From contig CM068541.1 of NCBI GenBank assembly GCA_035048495.1, forward strand, positions 5,463,929 through 5,527,928: a stretch of 64,000 bases of DNA, read 5' to 3'. The position numbers and the translations under genes were made by a program. Below, in pieces: positions 31,663-42,443 of this stretch; the stretch's first letter is position 1, and each line of letters begins with the position of its first letter. The stretch is from Euptelea pleiosperma (Eukaryota; Streptophyta; Magnoliopsida; Ranunculales; Eupteleaceae). The notes under the pieces were generated by a model, which worked only from the letters and a program-made list of their open reading frames with translations, was not told the DNA's origin and made no database searches.

Positions 31663-33108
31663 TTACCTCTTTGTTAATCCAACAACATTCCTGAGTGAAA
31701 CAAAGCTCCCCACATGAGTGATTGCGTCAAACCTGGCTGGAAGTCCATGAATCCCAAGTTCTCTAAAACTTTTCCTTTCCGGGTCGTAACAGACCAGAGA
31801 TTCTGAACTAAACAACAGCAAGATTTCACCATTCTTCATTAATGTTAATGGTCTAAAATTCACCTTCTCCAACCCCAGCACTTTCCGTGAAATGACATAT
31901 TCTTTAGTCCAAGATCCCTTTACACCGTAATCTTTCATTACCCAAATCTCAAAACGGTCATCAAATGAAGAATCAAATAAGCATAATCGCCCTCCTAAAG
32001 CCCCTAAATTATATTTATAACTCTCCCCACCAGGGGTGAAACCAGGAGGCGGTGAGACCACTCGGTATTCCTCACTACCCACATCAAAAGAAACAATAAG
32101 TTCAGAAACACTCAAACCAACATACTCATCGGTCATCCAATGAAGAGCTCCATTCACAAACGCAGGTGACGATTTCCCACATAGCGGGTAAGGAACATCT
32201 CCAAGCTTTCTCCAGGTGCCCGAGCCAAGCGTGTATATCTCACCCTCCAATTTAAAAGAAGAATTTCCCCCAGATGCATAATTGATCGATTCGAACAACA
32301 TTCGGATGACCTTGTACTTACCAGTCACCTCATCGTAGCCGAACCCAGATACAATATCATAATCTGTACCCTTGGAAGCTCTGGGAATCCTGATGTACTC
32401 TCCGATGACAGGATTGCAGACATACACAGGATCATAGTAAAACTGTTCGGACAAACAGAGTAATCCATTACATGAACCCACTACTTCGAATTCAAGATGT
32501 GGGGGATAAAATCGGGGATTGACGAGCGTGGCGACATCAGTAAGATTATCGCAGTCTTCATGTTCTACCAAGTAGATGTCGCTACGGAGTTGGTGGCTAG
32601 AGTACCTGACGTGAAGTACAAGACTATTGGGGTTGTGGTGGTTGTTGTTGAGTTGGGTTGCTCTGGTGTGGTGCATTTTAGTGAAACGAGGGTGGTGGAC
32701 TATCTTACACCAGGATTTGCATACGCACCTGCAGTGAGCGAGGGACTTGATGGGTAATCGGGATAGGATGTCGAGAAGGATATCGCGTGGGAGTCTCGAC
32801 ATGACTCCGCTCGTTTGTTCTTCTTCTCCGATTTCTTCTTCTTCCCCTTCTTCTTCTTCTTCTCTTTCCAAATCTTCTTCTTCCTCTTCATCTTCGAAGT
32901 CGCTGTAATGTTCATAGTAGTAGTGGTAGAAGTCGTCGTCGTATTCTTCTTCTTCTTCTTCTTCTTCCTCTTCAATGATTCTTGTTGTTGTGTGAATGTT
33001 TTGATTGTCCATGTTCTTCTCTTTCTTCTTTTTGGTGTTGTTTGAGATGTAATTTTGGTTGAGACGATCTTCTAATCCTTTGATTCTCAATCGATTTCTT
33101 CTTCTCAT
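31663..33108 (-). CDS. F-box protein with long acidic N-terminal extension
   Basis: A single-exon 481-aa ORF. Residues 1-101 form an extension of low complexity: basic start (MRRRNRLRIK, TKKKKEK), then two Glu runs separated by YDDDFYHYYYEHYSDFED. The F-box is at about 103-147 (LPRDILLDILSRLPIKS, CRCVCKSWCKIV). The FBA domain follows: VVGSCNGLLCLSE, VCNPVIGEYIRIPR, SGFGYDEVTGKYKVIRM, YTLGSGTWRKLG, VNGALHWMT, FEIWVMKDYGVKGSWTKEY, YDPERKSFRELGI, THVGSFVSL. SCF substrate receptor by family. The extension is encoded by a GAA/GAG-rich tract that may be expanding; a downstream ATG at codon 103 (MSRLPRD) would yield a normal-length protein. Paralogues: 40755-41989 (dead) and 61060-62313 (intact). 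The frame is open through the extension, so the first ATG is used. Confidence 0.92.
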   Translation of the reverse strand: MRRRNRLRIKGLEDRLNQNYISNNTKKKKEKNMDNQNIHTTTRIIEEEEEEEEEEYDDDFYHYYYEHYSDFEDEEEEEDLEREEEEEGEEEEIGEEEQTSGVMSRLPRDILLDILSRLPIKSLAHCRCVCKSWCKIVHHPRFTKMHHTRATQLNNNHHNPNSLVLHVRYSSHQLRSDIYLVEHEDCDNLTDVATLVNPRFYPPHLEFEVVGSCNGLLCLSEQFYYDPVYVCNPVIGEYIRIPRASKGTDYDIVSGFGYDEVTGKYKVIRMLFESINYASGGNSSFKLEGEIYTLGSGTWRKLGDVPYPLCGKSSPAFVNGALHWMTDEYVGLSVSELIVSFDVGSEEYRVVSPPPGFTPGGESYKYNLGALGGRLCLFDSSFDDRFEIWVMKDYGVKGSWTKEYVISRKVLGLEKVNFRPLTLMKNGEILLLFSSESLVCYDPERKSFRELGIHGLPARFDAITHVGSFVSLRNVVGLTKR

Positions 33109-33263
33109 CCTGTTTTTTCACAGACGATTCTAGGGTTTGAGACCTTCTAAGGAGGACGAAGGAGTGAGGTGGTGGGTGACGTGGGTCCCGTGCAATCCTT
33201 TAAAGGCGCCGACTGCTGATCATGGGTATATGTGGCACGTGATCATTGGGCGATGATCGCTGC

Positions 33264-33655
33264 TTGAGTAAACCTTCACACCACGCTGTAAGCGAAGCCG
33301 ATCACAGCCCACAATAAGAGACACGTGGCACACCCTTAGTGGACGATGACCGTATGGATATTTGGCCAATCACTAGTTGGACCTACGAACCAAAAGTAAA
33401 CCTGATCAGTGATTTCTAAGCATTGGATTGAAGCTATTTTCATGGATTGATTTTAACCCTAGGAATTTCGTCATTAGTGAGCGTTATTTGGGTGAAAAGA
33501 TCCAAAGGTCATAAATCACTAATCAGGCTGATTTTTTGTTTGCAGGTCCACCGAGGCGCGGGCCAAACATTCATATGGTCAGCGCCCTCTAAGAGTGTGC
33601 CACGTGGCTCGTATTGTAGGCTGTGATCGGCATGGTGAGAGCGAAGGTTTACTCT
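33264..33655. mobile_element. Complete family-D MITE 5' of the acidic F-box gene
   Basis: Ends GAGTAAACCTTCACACCACG and GAGAGCGAAGGTTTACTC; CACGTG at 33322-33327 and 33601-33606. The left end is 156 bp from the F-box ATG (33108, minus strand), so it occupies the promoter position. Confidence 0.85.
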
Positions 33656-33819
33656 CGCAGCTGCTAAAATCCCGCCGCTTAAAAAAAAAAATTCTCCCAT
33701 CCGGTGTGTAACTGGTCTCTGGGGGCTGGAGCAATACTTTTACTACGGGGCCCTCCTCGTAGGACACGCACCCGGAAAATAAAGAATTCCACCCGCGGAG
33801 GAGGAATTTAGCCCACCAA

Positions 33820-34090
33820 GCCAAAAATCAGATGTATTGATAATTTCTAGCCGTTGGATTAAATAACCAAAAATTATGAAAAAAAATCTTGAATCCAACG
33901 TCTAGATTCAATCCTAAGAAAATGGTAAAATCTATGGCTAAAGAAGAGCAATCAGACTGAATTTGGTATATCCAGCAAAGGGTGGGTTAAACATTCAACC
34001 ATAAGAAATTGTAAATAAAGCTGACTTTTGGTATGTATACCAAGGCCGGGTAGGCTAATGCAGAGGGCTCCGGTGGCTCCACATAACTCA
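33820..34090. mobile_element. Family-L element
   Basis: CAAGCCAAAAATCAGATGTA, TTTCTAGCCGTTGGATTAAA, mirrored by TTGAATCCAACGTCTAGATT and AGTTTGGTATATCCAGC-type sequence. L body order without CACGTG. Confidence 0.6.
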
Positions 34091-34094
34091 TTTT

Positions 34095-34690
34095 CTTTGG
34101 CCCGCTAATTGCCTGGATGTTTAGCCCGGTAACGTCCCAAGCCCATTTCCGTTAAAACCCTTTAAACATGTTTTAACGTTTTTGAATCTAACGGTCTTTT
34201 TTTTTTTTTTTTTAACGGCTGTTAAAATCGGTTAAACAGCCGTTAAATTCTGAAAAATTTTGTGAAAAAAACGGCTGTTAAATCCGTTTAATTTTCGTTA
34301 AAATCCATTAAATTCTCTTTTTGTTTTAATTTTCAAATTTCAAAATTTGAATTTCAGTGCTATTTTTTCTATTTTTGCCCCAGGCCGTTTCAATCTGTTT
34401 TAACGGCCGTTAAACGGTAACGCCCCCAGTCCGTTTAACCATTAAAACAGCCTCCTTTAAACCTTGGATATACATACTGAAATCAGCTTGATTGATAATT
34501 TTTAGTTGTTGGATTCAGTACCAAAAAAAGCTTGAATCAATGGTTAGAATCAATCCTAAAACAAGTGCTAAATCTATGGTCATAAATTTTCAATCAAACT
34601 GATCTTTGGTATCCATATCCACACAACGGACTAGAATGCCCTTGTTGACAATCTTTTACTACATCCATGCGGTTAGTAGGCCCAAAAAAA
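34095..34690. mobile_element. Family-L element split by a family-E element
   Basis: The L left end (GCCTGGATGTTTAGCCCGGT) stops near 34127 and the L body resumes at about 34468 (TATACATACTGAAATCAGCT, GATTGATAATTTTTAG). Between them lies an E copy, so E inserted into L. Confidence 0.65.
34127..34467. mobile_element. Family-E foldback element, copy 3 (nested in L)
   Basis: TTAAACATGTTTTAACG and AACGGCTGTTAAAATCGG on the left answer TTTTAACGGCCGTTAAACGG and CAGCCTCCTTTAAACCTTGG on the right. T-rich core with AAATTTCAAAATTTGAATTT. Confidence 0.7.
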
Positions 34691-34692
34691 AA

Positions 34693-35341
34693 GGGAATTT
34701 TTGACATATCCCCCATCTTATATTTAAAATTTGACATACAACCCATGATTTGAAAAAGCTGACATACCCCCATGACTCAGTCCACTGTCATTTGACCATT
34801 GTTGACCTGAGATTTTTTGTTTATTTTTTTTAATGAATTAAGCAAAGATTGAAAATAAAAAACTCCATAAAAACGAATAAAACTCACAGGATAATGCGAT
34901 TCCTTTTTAAAATTGAGAAAACCCATCTTTCCAAAATTTATGTCTCAAAAGCTTAAAATCTAAATTGCTCTTATTCTTTTTTCATTTTTGTCTCAATTTT
35001 TTTTTTAAACCTTGAGTTTTAAATTATTGCCGGAGTAGTGGTCGGCAGACCATGAGACTCCAGTGGGTGGGTCGCCAGTTATGGGCAGCCAACCCATTGG
35101 AGTCTCTTGGCTGGTCGTCCTCCACAGCCGTTCGATTTGGGGTTTAGGTTTTAGCCCAAACCCTTGTTCCAACATTGAAGGTAAGGGCATTTCTGTCATT
35201 TAATATAAAATTTGGTAGTCAACTCGGGTCAACATTGGTCAAATGACAGTGGACCGAGTCACAGGGGGTATGTCTGCTTTTTCAAATTGTAGAGGGTATG
35301 TCAAATTTTCAAAATAACATAGGGGTATGTCAAAAATTCGC
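34693..35341. mobile_element. Family-G foldback element, copy 1
   Basis: Left end GGGAATTTTTGACATATCCC with ACTCAGTCCACTGTCATTTG; right end ATGACAGTGGACCGAGTC with GGGGTATGTCAAAAATTCGC. The arms are inverted over about 110 bp. A-runs of nine flank both sides (possible 9-bp duplication). Copy 2 is at 52959-53785. Confidence 0.8.
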
Positions 35342-35441
35342 AAAAAAAAATTAGTTATGTAGGGCCACGAGAGCCCTCTACATCGACTGATCCAAATTCC
35401 TTTCTAGAATTTTTCCATCTCCACTGTGTGTATGTGTGTGG

Positions 35442-35816
35442 GGTAAAACTTTGCTGAATGCGTTAGATGACCGCCCACAATATAAACCACGTGGCACACT
35501 TTTAGAGGATACTGACCATATGGATGTTTGGCCAATCCGTAGTGGGGGCTACGAACCAAAAATCAGCCTGGTGAGTGATTTCTAAGCGTTGGATTGGAGT
35601 TATGAAATCATAGGTTGATTTTAACCATTTGAATTTGAGCATTATTTGGGTACCTGGATCCAAAGGTTTGAAATCATTAATCAAGCGGCTAATTGGTGGT
35701 TTGTAGGTCCACTTAGGGATTGGCCAGACATCCATATAGTAAACGTCCTATAAAAGTGTGCCACATTGCATGGCTCATATTGTGGGCCGTCATCTAGCAG
35801 TCAGCGAAGTTTTAAT
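35442..35816. mobile_element. Complete family-D MITE
   Basis: GTAAAACTTTGCTGAATGCG and ATGACCGCCCACAATATAAA with CCACGTGGCACACTTTTAG on the left; ATTGTGGGCCGTCATCTAGC and GTCAGCGAAGTTTTAAT on the right. The right CACGTG has decayed (CCACATTGC). Confidence 0.75.
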
Positions 35817-35879
35817 CATCCTCGTGAGCTCTTTTGCACAATTGCACCAGGGTAAAGTTGGCCAACCAGGACGGTCGGT

Positions 35880-36135
35880 GGAGCCGAGACCACCAACAAT
35901 ATAAGCCACACGTGGCACATTTTTAGAGTATGCTGACCATATGGATGTTTGGCCAATCCCTAGGTACCAATCAATAAACCAAAGAGTCAGCCTACTTAGA
36001 GATTTCAAACCTTTCGATCTTGTACCCCAAATCAACCCATGAAAATGACTCAAACAACGCTTAAAAATCACTAATCATGTTTATTTTTGGTTGTAGGTCC
36101 ACCTAGGGATTGGCCAAACATCCATGCGGGTAAAT
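35880..36135. mobile_element. Family-D MITE, right end lost
   Basis: AACAATATAAGCCACACGTG, CTGACCATATGGATGTTTGG ... GATTGGCCAAACATCCATGC; ends before the right CACGTG. The body is shortened. Confidence 0.65.
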
Positions 36136-36648
36136 GTTTCTAAAATAGTGAGGTTGTGCGGGTTGGGCGAAGCTTCAAGTTTTCACCTTAAGGGTCAGTT
36201 TGGATTGCGCGCAGATCTGGTGCGGAATACATCCGTGCACGCAAAATATGCTTTTTTGCGTTTGGCTGCGCATTTGCGTGCACAGATGTTTTCTGCGGGC
36301 CACCGATTTGCTTGCTGATGTAGGTAAATGTTTTAAGCCTTGGTGGACAAATTTTATTTTTCTAGTTGAAAAAATGAAAACGGCGAACCATACGAACATG
36401 CCTCCACCCTGACTGCATCATTTAGATGAGAAAATCGAAAGTGATCCAAACGTGCATAAAATTTTTGTGTGATATAATTATGCGCACCATCATTTGGGCA
36501 CGCAATTGTTTTCCGTTAGAAATTTTTTTTTCCTCGGTTGCAGACCCTAAATGTTTCTAATTTTGAAGGGACTTTCTGAAAAAATTGACAATCCAATATG
36601 CTGTTTTGGAAATTTGACAATCAAGATTTGTTTCAGAAAATTTTAAAA

Positions 36649-36843
36649 GGGAAATTCTATTTGCACCCAACAAAATGGGGTGCTTTTAGGCCATAAATGC
36701 TCTGAAGACCCCCCCCCCCCCCCCCCAAAAAAAAAAAAACCAGCACCCCTTCGTCCCTCCCCCTCCCCCTCCCTCTCTCTTTCTTACCCTAAAAAAGAGA
36801 ATAGAAAAAAAATGAGGAGGATGCCGTCGCCGCCACTTCCACC

Positions 36844-36940
<97 letters not shown>

Positions 36941-37085
36941 AGGCCCATATGAGAGAGAGAGAGGTGGAGAGAGAAGGACGAAGAGAGGGTACTGGGTTTT
37001 TGTTTTTTGGTCTAAGGGCACTTTCGTCCAAAAAACACCCAAATGGGGTGCTTATGGAATTTGTGGAGTACAAATAGAATTACCC
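36649..37085. mobile_element. Family-F element with (CT)n centre
   Basis: Ends GGGAAATTCTATTTGCACCC and GTACAAATAGAATTACCC are inverted. Flanks TTTTAAAA (36641-36648) and TTTTAAAA (37087-37094) are an 8-bp duplication. Inside, GGGGTGCTTTTAGGCC answers CAAATGGGGTGCTTATGG, and a (TC)n run of about 90 bp fills the centre. Other copies: 42444-43535, 47474-47856. Confidence 0.8.
36847..36937. repeat. (TC)n microsatellite, about 45 units
   Basis: Uninterrupted CT dinucleotides. The ORFs predicted across it are poly-Ser/Leu and poly-Arg/Glu and are not genes. Confidence 0.95.
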
Positions 37086-40000
37086 TTTTTAAAATTAGAA
37101 GATTGTTCCCGAATCTCATTGTGTATGTAATGGGAATAACTGAAGCTTGAAGTTTTCTTTTACTCCAAGTAGCTATACGGGATTGTTTTGGAAAATGGCA
37201 TGGGAAGAAATTAAAGTACTTAAAAAGGATTATTTTGAAAATAAAACTCGGGGCCTACTTAGAAATCCAAAAAATGGGGCCAGCCACGGTCAGTCCAGGT
37301 CCAACCTTAATTTGCTAGCCATGTCAGGTTAATTTTATGGAACCCAGTTTTTCAGATTTCACCCTTAGAACAAGACCAAAGTTGATTTGTTGAAAAGCAG
37401 TTGCAACGTTGAAGCAGTCCTTCATCCCTGAACTAAGCTAGGACAAGGGTAAACTTTAAAAACATGAGACTTCAAACAGGTTCTTAGGATCATTTTATTC
37501 TCCAGGGAAACTCTATCCAGCAAGATTAACATCACCCTTGCAAGATACCTCTCCCTTTCCTTAAACCATCCGAGCTTTAGCTCTAGATAGTACAGCTGAA
37601 AATAGAGAATCAGTAGGAGTTTAAAACTATGTTCCATCCAAGAGTTGGCCCACAAATTCATACCTAAATCTCCATATCTCTTGATCAATCAGTATTCAGA
37701 GATGCAAAGTACGCAAAATGAGCTATACATTTGAGTAAAATGGGAAACATAAACATCGTTTTGGTTTAAAACTGAAGTTCTTTCTACAAGATAAACTGTG
37801 GCATGAAACTGATGCAAGGAACAAGCTAGGCCATCACTGATACATTTGCACACACACAAAACCGTAACTGGTTCTCCAGAAGCTGCAACTGGGTGCAATC
37901 CATGTGCTGGAAACTACTCCTTCAACATCTAGCTTCAGTTCACTGCTCAATTTAAGAAAACCCATTAGCAGAGATGAACAATCAATCAAGTAGTTACGGT
38001 GGGATAACAACTGAAGATGAAATCTAGTCTTTAAGTCGTCAACCACAATATGCAGTCCAGATCCAACATTGATGAGTCCCAACCAAGACATCCACATGCC
38101 GAAAATCAATATGATTGGATGATCTAAAATATTCAATTCTTTTCTAAATTCTTTGGACACTAAAAAATTCATCTAAAGGATCCCTAAGAATTATAGTTGA
38201 ATGGCTAAAAATCAAGTGAGCATGCTGATTTTCTTTTCAGACGGGTAAAATGGAAGACAATTTTAAACTAATTTATAGGATTGGGCCTTAAAAGGGAGAG
38301 AGGAAGGCCGAAAATGATATTGATGGAAGTACAAAGAAAAGATCTAAAGAAACATGGTTTGACAGACGATATAGCTCTGAACAGAGTTAAATGGCAAAAT
38401 AGAATTTGTGTTGCCGACCCCAAACATTTTGGGATAAGGCATTGATGATGATGATAGTGTTTACGAGATTTTAAAATTTGTTGTGTTTCCAACATGTAAA
38501 CCCTTCTTTTAGAGGATCCGTAACCCACTTTCAAGTGGCAAACTGAATGCGCCTCCTTTGCTAAGTACTTGAAATGGGTTTTGAACCCGGGTCTGCTCTT
38601 TTCCTGCTTAAAGATCTTATCAACTCAGCAGGTACAAGTCATTATAACTGGATTTTGGCCTAGGAAATCTCCTAGATGAGGTCATTTTGGTGGTGGTTCT
38701 GACACTGTACATGAGACACGTGTCAAGATATTGTGCTTAAGGATGAACATTTTCCATCTGAGTACTCGAGCTCAAGATGCTCCCATAATAGAAAGAATAG
38801 ATAAATAAACAGAAAAAGTTAAAAGGTAACGAATCGGATATAAGGTCATATATTCCATAACTGCTATGCCTGCTGAAATGCGTCATACAATATAGTTTCA
38901 GAAGCACAACACATTTCCCGAATTTAAAAGGTCACATGCAGTGATCTATGTGAGATTGGAAAACAAGGTAACTCGAAGTCCAAAATCAGAAAATTTGACA
39001 TTGAAATTCAATAAAACTTTATATTAAGTAACTTTTTTTTGAGAAGCTTGTATTTAATAACTTACCAGTAAGAAAAAGAAGGTTAAGAGGAAAATAGGAT
39101 TAGAAATTTCATGGCCACAAGAGTATCAGGGGAAGCATGAAAGGAGAAGAGAAACTTCTGGAATAGATAAATCTGTTTCATTTCTATACTGTTTTACTTT
39201 CTCTTCATCCTAATCCTTTTTGTTTAGCAAAGCAATCTTCATTGTAATCCTCTCCTTTTGTATCTTTGTACAGCAGGGCTTTTATAGTGTTTCTAATCCT
39301 TTCCGAATCTAATTATACATGTTTCCGATCAAGAAAAAAATCATCATTGTAATCCATGAGAAGGAACAAATTTCCCAAAGGGAAAATCTCTAGACATTTC
39401 TAAGACAGTAATAGACAGCTTGTAAACAGAAAGTATGAGGCAGAATCAGCATGCTGGCCACACATGGAACCCAACTCCACCTAAAACAATATATCCTTCA
39501 ATAAATTACAAACTACAGTTGACAGAGAGCAGTATCCTCCATTTTCCTTTTCGAATATACATTGGGTAAAACAATCTCATATGCAAACATACTATAAAGA
39601 ACAACGGTTCAGTCTTTCATGACGAACAGAAAAGACCACCTAAGTTGGTGGTCAAATTGGAGATTTTTGCAGTTTGAACTCCTATTGGGTGAGGAAAAAG
39701 AGTAGACTTTTGCTGTATTTTGTTTTGAAAAGGATCGAGTCCTAATTCTTCTTTTGCTTTGTTGTAAGTTTTTATGGAAAATTTAGTTCACCGAGAATAG
39801 GGGTAAAAACCTCATTACCACATCGTACAGAAAAGCCTGCATTGTAGCAGAGAGGGCAACACCAATAAATGCACCAAAAATATTTTTCTAAGCCAGTTCC
39901 CAAGCTCAAGAACCCAACAAATGCACCCACAAATTAGCTAGCCTGCAATTCCGCAAGCATAGATAAAAGCAAAAAAAAAAGGTTTGTCCAAGTATTAGGG

Positions 40001-40754
40001 CTGCCGATGAAGGAACTGCCATACTGAAATAGATTCAACTCCAAAACGCACTGATAGAGAGTTAACTCCTCTACCAAAAAAATAAAATAAATAAGACTAC
40101 TGAGGAAAACTAGGGCTTTTGAATAGCAAGAGAAGCAAAGCAAATATGACTGGATTGAGCTTCCCACTTCCAGTGAAATCAGCTGAGACAAAGAGTCGTG
40201 ATGAAAGTGGTCGCGAATTGCATGGAGCGAAAAAACTCAACTATCACTTAAGGAAGAAAGGGTGAGAAAGTGGCAATGGGAGGAAACTTGAACTCATAAC
40301 AAGACACGCCTAAACACACAACCATCTTCAACAAAATAGTAATTTCAGGTTAATGCTTGCGCTAGTGTTCTCTTTTGCTGTCATAAACGAAGCTTCCCCA
40401 CAAACACCATACCTATAGGTACTAAACAAGACAAAGAGACAAACAAATATTTTTGAACATTGGCTGATTTTGTGACCAAAAAAACGGAAAAAAAACTTAC
40501 ACAGATAACGGATTAGCTAAAGGTTCATTGGCTTTTGTTGGGGATAAATAAACTCCATGGAGAATCAGCTCGAGAATAGCAAGAAACAGTTTTTTGTACG
40601 CAATATCATCTAAAAAACACAAAACATATACACACAATGTGGAAAGAGATAATTTGAACTCTATACAGTAAATAGTATATACTATATACTACATACTATA
40701 TACTATATACACACAAAGAATATCAATATAACAAAATTTCCATTACCTCTCTGT
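37086..40754. other. No gene seen; segment S2, 3' flank of the F-box pseudogene
   Basis: From about 37880 the DNA is related to S1 (25740 on), and from about 38965 to S3 (58708 on): e.g. CCAAAATCAGAAAATTTGA, GGGGAAGCATGAAAGGA and CAGGCTCAAGAACCCAA-like strings recur in order. Position 39191-39198 (GTTTTACT) is the empty site of the hAT insertion in S3. A SINE head lies at 38540-38635. A TATA-palindrome cluster lies at 40671-40715. Confidence 0.6.
38540..38635 (-). mobile_element. tRNA-derived SINE head
   Basis: On the minus strand: TGCTGAGTTGATAAGATC (box A-like) and GACCCGGGTTCAAAACCC (box B). Spacing and box B fit the SINE at 28363-28488. No tail or target duplication defined. Confidence 0.5.
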
Positions 40755-41989
40755 TCATCCACCAATATTCCCGAGTGAAATGAGGCTCTCCACATGGGTA
40801 ATTGCTTCCAACTGATCCAATGATTGAATCCCATGAATCGTAATACGCCTAAAACTTTTCCTTTTGGGGTCATAATAACCCAGATCCTTGTGATGATACA
40901 GCAGCAAGATTTCACCATTCTCCATTAATCTTAACAGTTTAAAATCCGGTATCCCAAACACAAACACCTCGAACACTTTTTTTTTATAACATATTCTTTA
41001 GTCCAAGATTCCTTCACTCCATAATCCTTCAGCGCCCATACCACAATTCTGTTATTAAAACTATTATCAATCAAACACAGACGCTCATCCAACACCCCCA
41101 AATTGTAATATGCACTCGCCCTACCGGGGCTGAAACCAGGAGGCGGTGGGACTGCTCGGAATTCCTCACTACCCACATCGAAAGAAACAATAAGTTCGGA
41201 CAAATTCACCTTACTGGACTCCTAAGTGATCCAATGAAGAGCTCCATTCACAAAGACATGAGACCGTTTTAAGGTAAGTGGGTACGGAAAATCTGCTATG
41301 CTTCTCCACCTGCCCGAACCAAGAGTGTATACCTCAACCTCCACTTTAAAAGAACGTCTCTCATCGATTTCGTAATGCAACATACATACGACCTTGTACT
41401 CGTTAGTGGTTGGAGCAAAACCGAATGCAGAGATATTAACATCAGAGATATTAACACCATTGGTATACTTGGACGGTTTAGGGAGCCTCATGTACTCTCC
41501 CGTAACAGGATTGCAAATGTAGACAGGGTCGTGGGACGACAATGGGGTCAAACAGAGCAAGCCATTGCACGAACCCACTACATCGAATAATTCTTTCGAT
41601 CGGTTAAAGTGGGTTTTAAGGACAGTAGTTGAGGTAGGAAGACTATCTAAGGCTTCTTGTTCTACCAAGTAGAAATTGCTAGTGTAGTTGAACCTGTCGT
41701 GAAGGATAAGGCAAGGGAGGTTGTGTTGGCTTGTTCTGGCATGGTGCATTTTAGTGAAAAGAGGGGAGTGGAGTATATTGCACCAGGATTTGCAAACCCA
41801 CCTGGATTGAGAGAGGGATTTGATGGGTAGTCTGGAAAGGATGTCAAGGAAGACGTCGCATGGGAATTTGGATATCTCTCCGCTCATTTGCAGTTCTTCT
41901 TCTTTTTGTTGTTCTGAGTCTTCTTCAGTGACTCTTTGATTCTCTTCTTCATTAACAATGTTTTGGTTGAGACTGCTTCTTCGGCTCAT
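40755..41989 (-). pseudogene. F-box/FBA gene with one stop and one frameshift
   Basis: The first 255 codons are sound: a short polar N-terminus, F-box at about 40-82 (FPCDVFLDILSRLPIKS, RWVCKSWCNIL), VVGSCNGLLCL, ICNPVTGEYMRLPKPS, FGFAPTTNEYKVV, YTLGSGRWRSIADF, VNGALHWIT. The next codon is TAG where the intact paralogue at 61060-62313 has TAT (Y of HWITYESSKVN). The frame goes on (LSELIVSFDVGSEEFRAVPP to WTKEYVIKKK) to a run of nine A at about 40977-40985, where one base is missing relative to the paralogue frame, and ends in another frame with LLRLMENGEILLLYHH and AITHVESLISLGNIGG. Both lesions are single-base, so inactivation is recent; a truncated F-box plus half-FBA protein of 255 aa could still be made. 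A base-call error at either site should be excluded. Confidence 0.85.
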
Positions 41990-42443
41990 CGTGGAGAGAG
42001 AGGATTCTAGGGTTTTCAGGGAAGAAATAGCAAGGGCAGACGAGCGTGTTTAGTAGTAAATGTTCATCCGCCCACCCCAACACGGTTTTCAGAAAACCAT
42101 CCCATATTATCTCTCTCTTTCTCTCTTCCTCTCTCTCTATCTGAATCAGAGGTGAATGAGATTAACATGAGCACATGAAGAAGGAAAAAAAACCCAAAAC
42201 AGAGAACAGAGATCAAAGGTGCAGGAGGTTAACACAAGTTCTAGAAAACAATCAAAAAAAAAAGAAGATAAAAACGGAGAACAATGTACCTTCAGAGCCC
42301 TTTCACCTTTGGACGTGTTTTCTACAACATACCAACAAGCACAAAAACTCTTCCCGGTTTCAGAAGCTCTAAAAAGTAAAAACTGAGCTTCTCCATGAAA
42401 AGAGCAGTTCATACTTCATATCAGAGAATCACAGTTTTCTCTT

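Noticed and set aside
32497..33045. Plus-strand ORFs opposite the acidic F-box gene
   Set aside because: They are mirror frames of the F-box coding sequence and its Glu-codon repeats.
36680..37073. 90-94 aa ORFs on both strands across the (TC)n run
   Set aside because: They are poly-Ser/Leu and poly-Arg/Glu translations of a microsatellite inside a transposon.
39614..39700. Plus-strand SINE head
   Set aside because: Box A-like CTAAGTTGGTGG and box B-like AGTTTGAACTCC are present, but there is no tail, no duplication and no family match; too weak to list.
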